Shown piece by piece: positions 36,006 through 46,994 of a DNA stretch of 64,000 bases. Where the stretch lies: the NCBI GenBank assembly GCA_964036045.1, contig OZ038393.1:45624429-45688428 (forward strand), read 5' to 3'. The notes under the pieces are model-generated. The model did no database searches, was not told the origin of the DNA, and saw only the letters and a list, made by a program, of their open reading frames with translations. Position 1 is the first letter of the stretch; every line of letters begins with the position of its first letter. The stretch comes from Eutreptiella sp. 'Long Island Sound 2002'. Lineage: Eukaryota > Euglenozoa > Euglenophyceae > Eutreptiales > Eutreptiaceae. A program made the position numbers and the translations under genes.

Positions 36006-38623
36006 TCATATTGATACGCAATAGAAGCGGTAGGACTGGCATTAGGGCTTGCGCAGACCAGTTGCACGGGGCTTCTTAGCACCTGTGTTAGCAGGAGGCT
36101 TGGCAAGGGTTGCGGCACCAGGCTTGGCAGTGGCACAGTTCTGTGACTGTGTGTCTCCACCGTGGGATGGTGAAAAATGATTCACAAAAGCATTCATACC
36201 CCTGCCAGTAGGGGCCACAGTGTCTGAGGAGGAAGCTGGGGTGGCCTGAGCGCACTGCGTGCCACTAGGTGAGGGGGCAGGGGCAGTTTTGGGTTTCTTC
36301 TTTGGAGCGTGTGTCTCTGGTTGCGACTCTGCCTCCCCATCTTGCTCCTCAGGATCCTCATCTACATACCTAACCCCTGAACAATCCACAGGAAAACCTG
36401 CCCCCAAGTCGTGGTACACATCCTCCCATGACTTTGGGGGGGCACGTGTCGGCGTTGGTGATAGCTACTCTGATGGACGGAACAAAGTCATCGGGCACAA
36501 TAGTCTCCTCACCCAAAAGGGCACACACAACATTACAGTCCTTGGAAACCCTGGTAGACATCATGCTCGCAAAATACACAGACAGAGCCCCCAGCAAAAA
36601 CCAGTTGCCTGCCCGTTGTGGGACCGGAACCAGGCTCAAAAGAAATGAGAATATCTCAACAGGCAGCACGGACGACATGGGTCCTGCAGTAAAAGCCACG
36701 TAACGGGGCGGCCTGTTATCAAAGGTAGTGGAAGAACAAATGGAAACCGGATGGGACGTAGAAGTGTACGGCGGGGTCTTGGTTGACAATTTGTAAATTG
36801 CAACATCACAGTGATACATATCCTCAGCCACAGTGGCCTTCAAAGCAGCAATAGTGGCTTTCACATCAGCAAACTCACCCGCAATGAACATAGGCACACC
36901 GGACAGAAGCAGCTGCGCAACCAGGTCATGCAAACCGGTTGTATAGAGGCGGGGCACCTCAATGACACAAGCAGCAAAGGGCAGTGAACTAATGATACTG
37001 GGAACAGAGACTCCACAACGCATTGCCATCAGTTCAACAGGGCCTAACTCTACAATGAGTTTGCCTGTGCTTGACGCAACGAGGGACTCCCTAGCACACT
37101 GGATAGTGACCAGACCAGTATCAGATTTTTCACAAACAGGCTTAGCAACAGGCTTCTGCAACAATCCCCGCAACCCCTCATATTTGGGTTCCTTCCAAAG
37201 AGGGGCCTTAATTACTGCTAACCATGGTGGCCAGGGGTTTTCTTCAGTCCAGGTCCAACTGCCATAGGCTACCTTCAGGTGTGATGCAATAGCGCACTGC
37301 CTTTTGGCCATCTCGATAGTACCAAGTGTAGGTGCAGACAGGTGGTGTCACAGGGTGGGCTCCTATTGTGCATTAATTGAACGACACAGAAGCTGGCCGA
37401 AATTTCGGCCAGGTCGGTCGATTTATTTGAAAACAAACCCCTGTTTGACCAAAACATACCTCTGGTGTTGTTCACAAGCCCATTGGTAACCGCCTCGGGA
37501 TGAAGAATGTGCCAAGACCACATCTGGGCCTTTTTAACATCTTTTATAATTTTTTTGAGACCAGGTAGGGTACTTTTTGTCCCATCCATGTAACCTACGA
37601 TGTCGCGAAGTCGGTCGGGCGTGATGCCTTCCACTTCCTTGAACGTACCCAGTGCGGGATGTAATCCACGCTTCTCCATGGCTGCCATGGCATCTACTAC
37701 AGCAAGACCCACAAATTTCACCAAACACCCAACGCCACCCCACCGTTTGGCAACAGCAGTCTGCACAGGAGAACATGTGGAAGACAGAAGTTGGCCGCAA
37801 TTTCGGCCAGGTCGATCGACAAAACCCAATTAATAAACGAAACACACCACAATGCCTTCCTAGGCAGTAACACCACACTCTTCAAGCATAACAGTAATGT
37901 GATGGTACAGGGTGTACTCATTGGCATCCTCATCCTCAAGCCTATCCAGGAGACGGGACATTCGCTCCGATGTGGTGGATGCTGAGCCAGCAGTGGTCTG
38001 GATTTGATGTAAGCCTACAAGCCGGCGCCTAGTCCGCAAGGTCCTGTTTGACTTCATAACCACCAAATACCAGGGTCCAATCGCGAGTCTGCATATTTTT
38101 CATCTCAAATTCCGTCTTGTGTTTTTGGGCAGCAGTGTAAACATGCTGACCCCCCAACGGAACCCAGCGAGTGGCTGTGCAACAGGAATATTCGAAACAG
38201 CACGGTCCAAAATTCAGACGCCGAAACGGTACTATCGAGAAGAATACCACAACACACATACGAGTGACTTAATGAAAAAGAAGATCCTGGATGTAATCCA
38301 CAGGCGGGGCTGCCTTCAGATCGTCGTAGCGGCGTTGCACGCGATCATCCGAAATCCTACGGACCTGCCCAATTTTTCGGTCGTGGTCGATAATAATCTG
38401 ATCCCACCGAACCTTCATTTTCTTCGTTGACGTAACCCAGTGGGATAATTTGATGGAGGATGTTGAATTTTTCTTTGGTGCGGCCTTAGGCTTCTTTTGA
38501 AGTCCTTTTGTGCTCGCCCGGTCCTCTTGAGACCGGGATGGCACTTGAGATTGCCCATTGTCTGCTGCACGCTCACCATCTGGCGAAAAAGCCATGTCCT
38601 GTGATACATGTCCAGGCTCAGTC
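36006..38623 (-). CDS. spliced gene S1, unknown function, SANT-like N-terminus
   Basis: A five-exon model from ATG 38623 to TGA 36006-36008. Introns are 38175-38261 (GTATGTGTG...TTGCACAG), 37761-37847 (GTGTGTTTCG...CTGTGCAG), 37363-37459 (GTATGTTTTG...ACAATAG) and 37215-37272 (GTAGCC...TTAGCAG). All four keep the phase. The model requires TAA 38269, TAG 37860 and TAA 36042 to be sense (as Gln). The start region is low-complexity, then comes WDQIIIDHDRKIG...RRYDDLKA, which resembles a Myb/SANT- or trihelix-type DNA-binding fold. The middle (VCTYTWYYRDGQKAVRYC) and the acidic/Lys tail (VDEDPEEQDGEAE...KKKPKT) give no family. A one-base shift is needed near 38045 and another at a 7-C run near 36433. 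Introns 2 and 3 each carry one S palindrome. Confidence 0.6.
37363..37459 (-). other. S1 intron 3 with palindrome
   Basis: Phase-1 intron of 97 nt with donor AGAG/GTATGT and acceptor ACAATAG. It carries a perfect S palindrome at 37393. Confidence 0.7.
37761..37847 (-). other. S1 intron 2 with palindrome
   Basis: Phase-0 intron of 87 nt joining GVTA-stop(TAG)-EGIV to TAVAKRWGGVG. It holds an imperfect S palindrome near 37791. Confidence 0.7.
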
Positions 38624-38993
38624 ATAGAATAAAGGGCTACAGGCCAACATTTCATGAAGGGAAGAGTTCCCAGATAGCAAACAACAAGCACAGATAAACC
38701 AAAAAAGGACCAAAACGGACTGCCAGACAGGAAAATCGGATAACCTAGCCGAAATTTCGGCCAGTACTGCTCTGCATGTCAAACCACTGTGTACAAATAC
38801 CATTCTGAGAGGCTGGCCGAAATTTTAGCCAGAACCTTATTTCTTGTGTTCTGGGGGTAGCCATATGACAAAACAACAAGTCTGGCCGAAATTTCGGCCA
38901 GAAAAACATGAAACAGCAAATAGACACCCCAAAATCATTGGCAATGCGTGGCAGAACCCATACCACACTGACAAACACGGCTGCAAACAGAAA

Positions 38994-41208
38994 TCAGTCC
39001 CAGTCCTGGGTATCCACACCGATGTGTTCCGCCTCATCTAGGGCTTCAAAGGAGGCAACGCTGTCTGCATCACAATCAATATCCCCGTCACCATCACAAG
39101 AGTCGACGGCAATGGAATCATCAGGGGCGGGGGGGGGGGGGGTACTGGGCGGGGGGGGCTGGGGGGGGTACTGGGGGTCTCTGGCTCGGGGCTTCGGGGG
39201 TGGCTTTGGGGGCAAGGCAATTCCACCAGGAGCAGCAGCATGAGCAGCAGGCGGTGCACGGTTGGCAGCGCGGATAGAAGCATGTGCAGTACGCAACACC
39301 CCTTGCTGGGCAGCAGTGCGGGCAGGTGTATTTGTCTGTAAAAAAATCCTCAACACCCTCAGGAACCCTGGTACCCGCAACCACATTTTGCATTGCATGC
39401 AACAGAACCACTTTTCAACGGTCTGTGGCGATTCGTGTCCTAGACATGGTACCGGGGAAAGTCAGATCCTCAAAAGCATCCAGTCTTCTCACCTCAACTT
39501 TATAGTCCGGAACGGGAACACCAATGGGCAGGCTCTGTGTATGGGCTCTCAAGATGAATTGTTTAAGATTGGCAGAGAACATTGCCACGGATCTCTCAGT
39601 CAGCACACCACGCAAAAGCTTCTCTCCCGGTTGGACAGGGGGAAGTGTAAGAAATAAATCAGACGACTGTTGGACACTGGTACAGGCAGTGTTGCAGCGA
39701 CAGTGGGCTGAGAACCGACTCCGAAGTGCCTCACCCAGCTCCTCAGAGTGGATACACCCTAGGGAGGCAGAATGCCACTGACTCCAAAACAAAAGAGCAA
39801 CAGCAGTGGTTTTCACATACTCCGTGGCTAACTGCTCCTCGGGCTTTAGGATGTTCAGCATGAGCAGTAAGGACGTCTCAAGTGCCTGCTTACCTACAAT
39901 CCCGGAACCTGCCCCCCGGCCCTCCCAGTTGCACTCACGAACGAACGTCCCAATGCCGAAAGCAGCTGGACAGTATGTGTACAGCAAAGCCGTAAGGGCT
40001 AATAACATACGCAAACCCTTGCGCTGAATGGGTGTCAAGTCCCGGTGGCTGTTGAGCAGGGAAGTGACGCGCTCATCTAGTCTGCCTCTATTGGACGATG
40101 TGGCTAGCATGAGTCCAAGCAACGTCTTCTCCATATGGATGACCTTGACCTTGCGAGGGAGGATAGACCCAACCTGAAGGTTGTTCCCCTGCTCCAAAAA
40201 CTTAATGAACGGCAGGAACGCCCTGTAGATCAATTCAACGCAATACTTATAGCTATGCCATACCCCGTACACCAAAGGAAAACCCAACAGTAATTGTGGT
40301 AGATTCCACGGAACATAAGCAGCACCATAACACAACTTAAGTAGGGCAAAGTGTATTTTTGTGACCACAAGCAGCGGAACACAGTGTCTGGTGCGGTGGT
40401 CCACACATGACAAATCAACCACGAGTTGCAAAAGCTCTTTGTGTGTGCCGCAGCGGAGCTCAGACAAGAAAAAGGGTCTGCAGTTGAGTGAACGAACATT
40501 TTTTCTGGCAATATCCAAAGGAGCACGAACCCAAACTCTCTGAATACCTTGGTTGGCAACATCAATACGATCAAACAATGCTCTATGTGAGCGAAAGATG
40601 TCATCTGCAACCTTTGGTACCCTGGCCTCAATTTCGGCCAGCTGCGGCGAATCCCGGTATGCAGGTAGGGCAAGAGTGTGCAAAACAGCAACAGCCGTAC
40701 AGTTTAGGGTTAAGTCGGGTGAATAGGGATCAGCTCCCAACCTGTAACGCCTCAGGTTATCAAACCATATACAAACTTGCCTACGGTGCATGGTGTTCCG
40801 CAAGTTGTGTGCTGCTGGTCCAGCACGATGGTGAATGGACTCTTGCTTAGTGTTACACTGACCAAGCACTCCTACCTTACGGCGTTGGCGGCAGGACATA
40901 ATACCCCGGTTGTAACCAGACCCACAGTTAGAGTATGGGAGGGCCATACGACGCAGCAGGCAATATAGGGCATGGAACTGTGACAAAAATGTCATGTACC
41001 ATCGTGGGGGCTTCTTCTCAGTGGCGGCAGCCTTCAACTGTGTCAGGGAGTGCCGGCTCCTGCGATTCTTCCGCAACATGAGGCAGAATTGCAAAATCTT
41101 TTGCAGAGTCCCACCACGTAATGCATTTCTCAACAGCCCTTTGGCTGTAGTAGCAAAAGCACCAGTAACTGCAACATGTACAACATTGACATCAATAGCA
41201 GAAGACAT
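38994..41208 (-). CDS. spliced gene S2, unknown large protein
   Basis: ATG 41208 opens a 597-codon frame. A canonical donor GAG/GTGAGAAG at 39492 and an acceptor TTTTTTTACAG at 39336 (157-nt intron, phase 0) join ...VPDYKVE to TNTPARTAAQQGV, which runs to TGA at 38994-38996. Without splicing the frame ends at TGA 39415. The N-terminal third is basic (RKNRRSRHSL, RRQRRKVGV) with scattered Cys. The middle contains LPQLLLGFPLVYGVWHSYKY and CVELIYRAFLPFIKFLEQG, which recalls the dwHl...iyk.f pattern of some transposon-encoded proteins (DUF6589-like) but is not a firm match. The second exon is Pro-rich with an acidic end (DGDGDIDCDADS). A 13-G run at 39127 could hide an indel. It lies upstream of S1 on the same strand, flanked by S palindromes. 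Confidence 0.6.
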
Positions 41209-41592
41209 TAATGCTGAGACAAGAAAACAGTTATGTAGGAGTGTATGGTGTAATAATCATGAACAACGACAATTGCAAGCTGGCCGAAATTTCAGCCAGG
41301 TGTGTTCGAAGGAGATATAATTGCTTAAATGTTCAAAAATAGGAAAAGCTGGCCGAAATTTCGGCCAGACCGCCCAAAAACCAGAATATAAGTGCCTGAA
41401 TAGTGAACAGACCAAAAAGCTGGCCGAAATTTCGGCCAGCCCTAAGAAAAATAAAAATAACTATGCCTATATGCCTATATATTCACTAGGAAACCAAAAA
41501 GCTAGCCGAAATTTCGACCAGAAGGGTCAAAAACCGCATATACACTTAGTTGTTTGCAATGTTACCCAAAACCTGGCCCAAATTTCGGCCAG

Positions 41593-42060
41593 CTTCAGAA
41601 AAACGTCAAATACAACACACTAGAAGACGGGGATACACAAGGCTAACACATCAACACCTATTTCAAGGGGTGTCACACAGCTCTGCCAACAACTTTGGTC
41701 ACATATGTCAAATAGCATACTCAAAGTAGAAATGTAGAATATTGTCACATCGCGCGTATGCGGGGTCCTAGAGGGTGGGCAACTTGTGACACCTAAGCCA
41801 ATCCACCCCTTGGCAAGGTTAACCACTTTTGGCATTGCAAAGAGGACACAGGTGCTAATACAAGACAGTTGCAGTAGACGGGTTGTAAGACAGGGGGCTG
41901 TCCGTAGACAGGGGGTGCAGACAGGCTTCAAGACAGGGGTCTCTCGTAAGACAGATGGCACAAGACAGGGGGGCTGTCGTATCACAGACCCCCTGTCTTG
42001 TGCAAAGACAGGGGCTGTTGTGAAAACAAAAACGGCCAAAACGCAAGCGCATAATGCAAC
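41593..42060. other. boundary region with P-type repeat cluster 4
   Basis: No gene is supported. 41865-42015 repeats the P-type boxes (TAAGACAGGGGGCTGTC, CAAGACAGGGGTCTCTCGTAAG, AGACCCCCTGTCTTG). P-type boxes reappearing only here, beyond the S block, is the main reason to think S was inserted into P. Confidence 0.6.
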
Positions 42061-42412
42061 CACTTGTATATTCCGGCTAATTTCACCTTCTTGGCTGCAC
42101 ATAAACCCCAAGACCATGCACAGGTGCGGGGTGTGGAGTGCCAAAAATGTGCTACGACGGGGGGGGCGCTGTCGGCCTCATCCTGTCTGGCCGGACCTCA
42201 CAGGGTCATACGAGGGAACAACGCCCGGAAGGTGCAGGACGCTTTGCGAAGGAGGCGATTACGCCGGGGACACATGCAGAGACGACGCGCGGAGCTCGTG
42301 AAACGCGCGGCACACGTTGTGCACGCACCTGTGACCTAGATCGCCTGTAGGGTTCGGTGATTCATCTTTCTACGCTTCTTTCTTGGCGTTGCGGAGTGAG
42401 ACACTTCTTTGA

Positions 42413-44337
42413 TCAACAGACCTTGACCGTCTGGTCGGGGGGCTGCCTTTTAGTGTGGCTGCGGCGGGGGGTTTGCTGTTGCGGCGGTGGATGCGGCGGT
42501 GACGTGAGGTCCCGGTCCCATTTGGGCCTCCCAGACTACTCCTTGAAAGCCTCCTCCGTCTTCATGGGGTAATCCCAAGCCCCCTCCTCGCGGTCCCATG
42601 GGTTTTGCTGCTGCTAATGCTACTGCCTGTACGGCAAACAACCCCCGGGCGGCGGGTATGGTGGCCGGTACTGCGGCGCGTACTGCGGTTGGTATGGCCC
42701 CGGGCACTGCGAAGGATATTCCGGCACTAACGGCGGCTGCAGGGGCATAGATCGTAACATAGAATACATATGTAGCACACTGAACTCGGGTTGCGTCCCC
42801 GGAGCCAGAACGAGAGACAACACGCGGAACATGCGGAACACGTAGAACAAACAAAGAGGCTGCCAGGGACAATCAAAGAGGCAACGTGTATCACGTGCGA
42901 AGCGCAAAAAGCACCAAACCTTGTGGCGCTTCCACGCTTGAAAATCCTGGAACTCCGACTGCCGCACCGGACTCCACGTCTTCTGCTCCAGCTCCTCTAT
43001 TAATCGGTGGTCAGCTTCAAGCATATACCTCAACAGCTCAGTTGCCCTGACGGTCCGGTTGTACTTGTGGATCAACTCGCCCAGATCCATGTCCATAAAA
43101 TCCTTGATGTAAAAGACTGAGACGTCCCACATCTCCGACCGAGGCCCCCGAGGCCGGCTCCAAATAACCAGTACACCCCGCGCTTCTCGTCCACAAAGGC
43201 TTACCAGCGGGTTACCCACGGGTTTCGACTTGGTGTGCTCCGTCTCGAACTTCCCGGCCTCCGCGCAACCACTGACGCAATTGGGAACGCGGCGAAGTAT
43301 ACTCTTGGCGGTGCCCTCTGCCCCAGAAGTTGGGTACAGTGTCTGGAAATGCTCCATTGTCTTCGTGACCGAACTGCAGCTCTTTGTTCCACAGGACACC
43401 ACAGCTTGGATGGTCCGGGGCTCGGCGCACCTCAGCATTGTGGCGGCGTGGCCAAGATGTTGACGCACTGCAGGACACGAAATACGCGCTAAACGACACG
43501 AAAGTGTCCAGGGAGAATTCGGAGACGACGTGTGCAACGAATTCCTCGCGCAGAAAACGACGGACTGACCCTGGGGACACAAGGAGAGCCTCCATGCACA
43601 GCGCTCCGAACGTAGTGCACACACATACCTTCAGCCGCAGTTGCCGACTTCAGCTGCCCGCAGTAATTCTTACAGTGGTGGACCAAAATACCTAGCGAGT
43701 AGCCATACTCGTTGCCGAAGAAGCTCTTCCGGATCTCAATGAATTGCACATGGTGTGGCGACCCTTTGAACTTCTCCTACCTTGTCTGGCGAGTGGGGAG
43801 CTTGCTTGGCGGGCGGGCACGGGTATCCACCAAGAAATGGGGCTTCGCCCTTTCCTTCCCCTTCTACGGCGCCTCTGTCTTTGCCGCCTTCAAGGCCCCC
43901 TTTTGATGCACCGGGCTCTTTTGAGCACTCTCCTCGCTCTCAGTGCTGGTGCTTGAGGTGCCACTACTGCTACTCGTGCTGTTGTTGTTGCTGCGACTCT
44001 TGGAGCTGCTGCCGCTTGCACTTCCACATGGTGACGGCGGGTCATCGTTCACCTCGAGGTGTGTAGAGCGTGGGGCGCGTCGGGGTAGAGCAGCCTTTCG
44101 CGCTAGCTCCGCCTAGATCTCATGCACCTCCTCTGGAGCATCGTCCTCCGCCGCGATCCTCCTTGACTTCCCCTTTGGGTCCTTCTTCTCCTCCCCTTTC
44201 CGTTCCTCCGTCTTCTTCTTCTTCGGCTTTGCTCCTCCCTCTTGTCTCTCTTCCTTCCTTTCGGCTTAGCCTTGCTCTTGTCTTGTGTCCTGTGCTTCTT
44301 CTTCTCCTTTTTCTCCTTCTTGTGCTTTTTTCCCCCC
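42413..44337 (-). CDS. spliced gene Z, unknown, many in-frame UAR codons
   Basis: Three well-supported exons: 43629-44337, 42920-43467 and 42413-42736. The introns are 43468-43628 (GTATGTGTG...TGTCCTGCAG, phase 1) and 42737-42919 (AAG/GTTTGG...CCCCTGCAG, phase 0). The first exon is open for 235 codons except TAA 44266, TAG 44113, TAG 43864 and TAG 43777, all in natural contexts (EVHEI-stop-AELARKAA). The last exon reads GGCLPYRQ, TAG, H, TAG, QQQNPWD and ends at TGA 42413-42415. The protein has an acidic/Lys-rich start, a Ser-rich stretch, a conserved-looking core (VQFIEIRKSFFGNEYGYSLG; MWDVSVFYIKDFMDMDLGEL) and a Gln/Pro-rich tail. No family was recognised. The start is unresolved upstream of 44337. 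The introns carry a GTTCTACGTGTTC-type repeat. Confidence 0.72.
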
Positions 44338-44514
44338 TGCAGGACACAAAGAACGCGTAAAACGGGATCAACGGCGCCCGGGACAATATGGGGAACAACA
44401 CGCAAAACACATAGGACGGTTCGGACAGGCTCCAGGGACAGAGACAAGAACAATACCCGAGATAGCTTGAACACGTAGAACATGTGCCCTTTCAGGTTCA
44501 TTGGCGACAAAACC

Positions 44515-44802
44515 TCAAAATGATCCAGCACGGATCTTGTTGACGCTGATGGACATTGTGCCCTGCAGATAAGCGTGGGGGGCAGCGAGGAGGCACAACA
44601 ACCAATTGCAATCAAACACTCCATGCCGGGAAATAACCAAAATGTACCTTTGATTATGTGCCCTCGATCGTGTGGCCTTTCTCCTTGGTTGTACGAACCA
44701 TGTAGGTGCAGGCCTGTGTCGGCGTTAGAACCCAATCATTGTTCTTGGTCTTTTTGCCATACACTTCTTCCATGCCGGAGACCCGCCCCGCATGGTACCC
44801 GG
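44515..44802 (-). CDS. 3' exons of gene Y, unknown
   Basis: An exon at 44648-44802 (after acceptor CCTTCTTTGCAG) encodes GYHAGRVSGMEEVYGKKTKN and further residues. It crosses a TAA (44654-44656) read as Gln and splices at AAG/GTACAT (intron 44563-44647, ending TTATCTGCAG) to GTMSISVNKIRAGSF and TGA. The phase is kept. Upstream intron sequence (44803-44950) has the Y/Z repeat type (TTCTCTACGTTCCGC). The same motif reappears at about 51850-52250, beyond element Q, so earlier exons may lie there. No family was recognised. Confidence 0.5.
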
Positions 44803-45059
44803 CTGCAAAGAAGGTGGGTATTAACCGGGGACAAACGAAGAGGCAACTTGCGGAACGTAGAGAACGGTATGCACACACGACTATGCGGCAATGGACACAA
44901 CAATATGGGATGCAGGATTCTAGGGTGTTGTGCGGAACCACTAGTTAGAACACAATTTCCGGAACACCCACCTAACCTCAATTTTGGGGCTAACCACCTA
45001 AAAAAATGGATTTGACAACCTCAAAAAACCCCCATCCCCTTTCTTTCCCCACACAACCC

Positions 45060-45225
45060 GCATGGTGGGGGTGGTTTGGGGGGGGGGGGGGGGGTTCAAA
45101 GAGTTAGAGCAGAGTTAGAACAGAGTTAGAACACGGTTAGAGCACCTTGCTCTAACTAGTTAGAGCACTAGTTATCGCGCAATAACTCAGTTATCGCATG
45201 GTTATTGCGGGTAGTTATCGCGCAC
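45060..45225. repeat. Q-type repeat cluster 1
   Basis: A G17 run is followed by GAGTTAGAGC, AGTTAGAACA, CTCTAACTAGTTAGAGC and GTTATCGCGCAATAAC boxes, directly past the 3' end of the Q transposase-like gene. Confidence 0.85.
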
Positions 45226-45292
45226 CCCTCCTCCATCCCTCCCTAGGACAAACAACACAAAACACTTGGCACAAAGCATTTATGGTCTTTCT

Positions 45293-46934
45293 TCATACAA
45301 AGTCATCAATGTCTGAGGCCTTGGCTGCCTCCAGTCCCAAAAGCCCTTGCTCCAGGGCGTTCATGGACATGCAATGGTGCATGTGGCGGAGGGACATACT
45401 TGGCCTCACCAAGGACCAACCCTTGAAACAATTTTTGAGCCTTCTCTTGTAAGGCCCATGCCGATACTCCGTTGGGATGGAGGAAAACTGAAAAATGTTC
45501 CTGCATTTCTCGGCAAAAAAAGTGGAATGTGCCAAACACCAATGGATCCACCTGGTGGGGGACCAACTTGAGACTCCCCAAGCTTTTGAAAAATTTGTGG
45601 TCAACGCACGGTGGCGTTCCACTTGGGTTGGAGTGTACATCACCCTCACCCTCCAAACCTCATACAAACCCTCAATGCATTTTACCATGACATGCACAAC
45701 AACCCATAACGGAGGTCAACCAGGGGTCCTCACTGTGGGGACATGCTCTTTGAGGCAATCCACAAATTGCCTTTGGAACGGGGGGGAGGTTAGGAAAACT
45801 TTGGTGCTTGTAAGATCGAAATCTTTTTCTGTGCCCCTTGAGGCCGAGGGGAGACGTTCCCTCGGAGGAATGCCTGAGGTCTCATCCTTCAGGGCTCGTT
45901 TGAAGGCCTGCAAAGCTGCAAGAGCTTGAGCCTTACCAGGGGTACCAGGGGGGAGGGCCTGAAGGGTGGTCTCAGTGCGCTTTGCAATGCCATTTCGAAT
46001 GCGGCATGCTGCATGTTGGTAGTCCCCCGGCCGCCTATCAGGGATCACACTTCTCAAAAATGCCCCCCATCTTGAGGTGGATTCCACCCCCATTTGCTCA
46101 ACAATACCATTGGGGTCTTTGCACAACCAACACTTAGACCCAGCCCCCCCGATTGCTTGCATCCCCTTCCCATCCCCCGTCAAAATGACAAGGCAAGTCA
46201 AACATTGGTTTTGAAAGAGGACAACGTCCTCCTCACCTCTTGGGCTTCTCAAAAAGGCCTGTTCATCCCCGCCATCCATGCAAAACCATGAGGCCCATGG
46301 CTTCACCTTCGAAGCATACTTTGCCCCCCCCCATACATTGACCCATACATCCGCACGGGTTGAGGATGCCTTCCCCAAGGAAGTCGCATCAACTAAAATG
46401 ACAACAATGGCAACGCCACTAGGGGGGGTTTTCCCAATAACGCGGGCCATGGATATTGCATTCTTCACAATTGACTGCAAAGGGTCATGGGCAGCTGCCC
46501 TATTGCGGCCTGTGGTAGACTTTGCAATGGTTGCTTGGGGAAAGTAGGGCATGACCCGTTGCCGAACGGTCCTTACGTCCCGTTGGGTACAACGGCGGGG
46601 CATTTGCAAAAGGGCCCGCTAGGAAAGATGCATGCTGCATGCCATGTGTAGCATGCTCAAGGCCTCATGCTCCTGAGCTGTGAATGCAAGATGGCCACCA
46701 AATGGGCCGAGACAGGGCACTGCACGCCCCACCACTTAAACAAACTTCTCCTTTGGCGCTGGTGCCACACACAATGTTGGGATCGTACAATAGAACTCGC
46801 ACCAGCCGCTGAACCGCCGTCAACCGCCGCCGCCGGGCCTTGGGGCATTGCAAATCGGTGTGGCGGGGCAGATTAGTTGAGTTCAAAGCCCTCGGGGCCT
46901 CATTGAAAGCATTATCCATGAAGAATAAGAGGGC
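45293..46934 (-). CDS. DDE-like transposase candidate of element Q
   Basis: It follows a strong acceptor (CATTTCTTGCCCAG, ending at 46935). The peptide opens ALLFFMDNAFNEAPRALN and aligns with the P copy to its end. Shared blocks: MPRRCTQRDVRTVRQ; VVILVDATSLGKASSTR; VILTGDGKGM then CWLCKD; WGAFLRSVIPDRRPGDYQH; DFDLTSTKVFL; WIHW; and FSSIPTEYRHGPYKRRLKN. These suggest a D, D(GDG), E catalytic set with a Cys pair after the second Asp. In-frame stops are TAG at 46622 (aligned within homologous sequence) and TGA at 45716. The TGA is a true stop in this code, so the copy may be dead. A frame change is also needed near 46700-46760. It would cut and join DNA of its own element if active. The family is unassigned. 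Confidence 0.6.
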
Positions 46935-46994
46935 CTGGGCAAGAAATGAGGGAGGGTTTTGAAGCAAGGGCCCAAAAAACACATGCGATAACCC

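Larger units (their letters stand above)
35679..41592. repeat. S-type 20-bp palindrome, 13 dispersed copies
   Basis: The perfect palindrome CTGGCCGAAATTTCGGCCAG, or close variants, starts near 35679, 35750, 35983, 37393, 37791, 38745, 38813, 38882, 41280, 41349, 41420, 41502 and 41573. Copies cluster at both ends of the two-gene block and between the genes, and one sits inside each of two introns (37363-37459 and 37761-37847). Very few occur elsewhere in the window. The spacing is irregular, so this is not a tandem array. Confidence 0.9.

Noticed and set aside
36370-37311. Independent 313-codon gene starting at ATG 37311
   Set aside because: The ATG lies upstream of a 58-nt intron, and splicing joins a different, phase-consistent peptide into the same downstream frame, so this is the last exon of S1.
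45716-46609. Start of the Q transposase-like gene at 46609
   Set aside because: No ATG there, and homologous sequence continues upstream through a TAG at 46622 to a splice acceptor at 46935.
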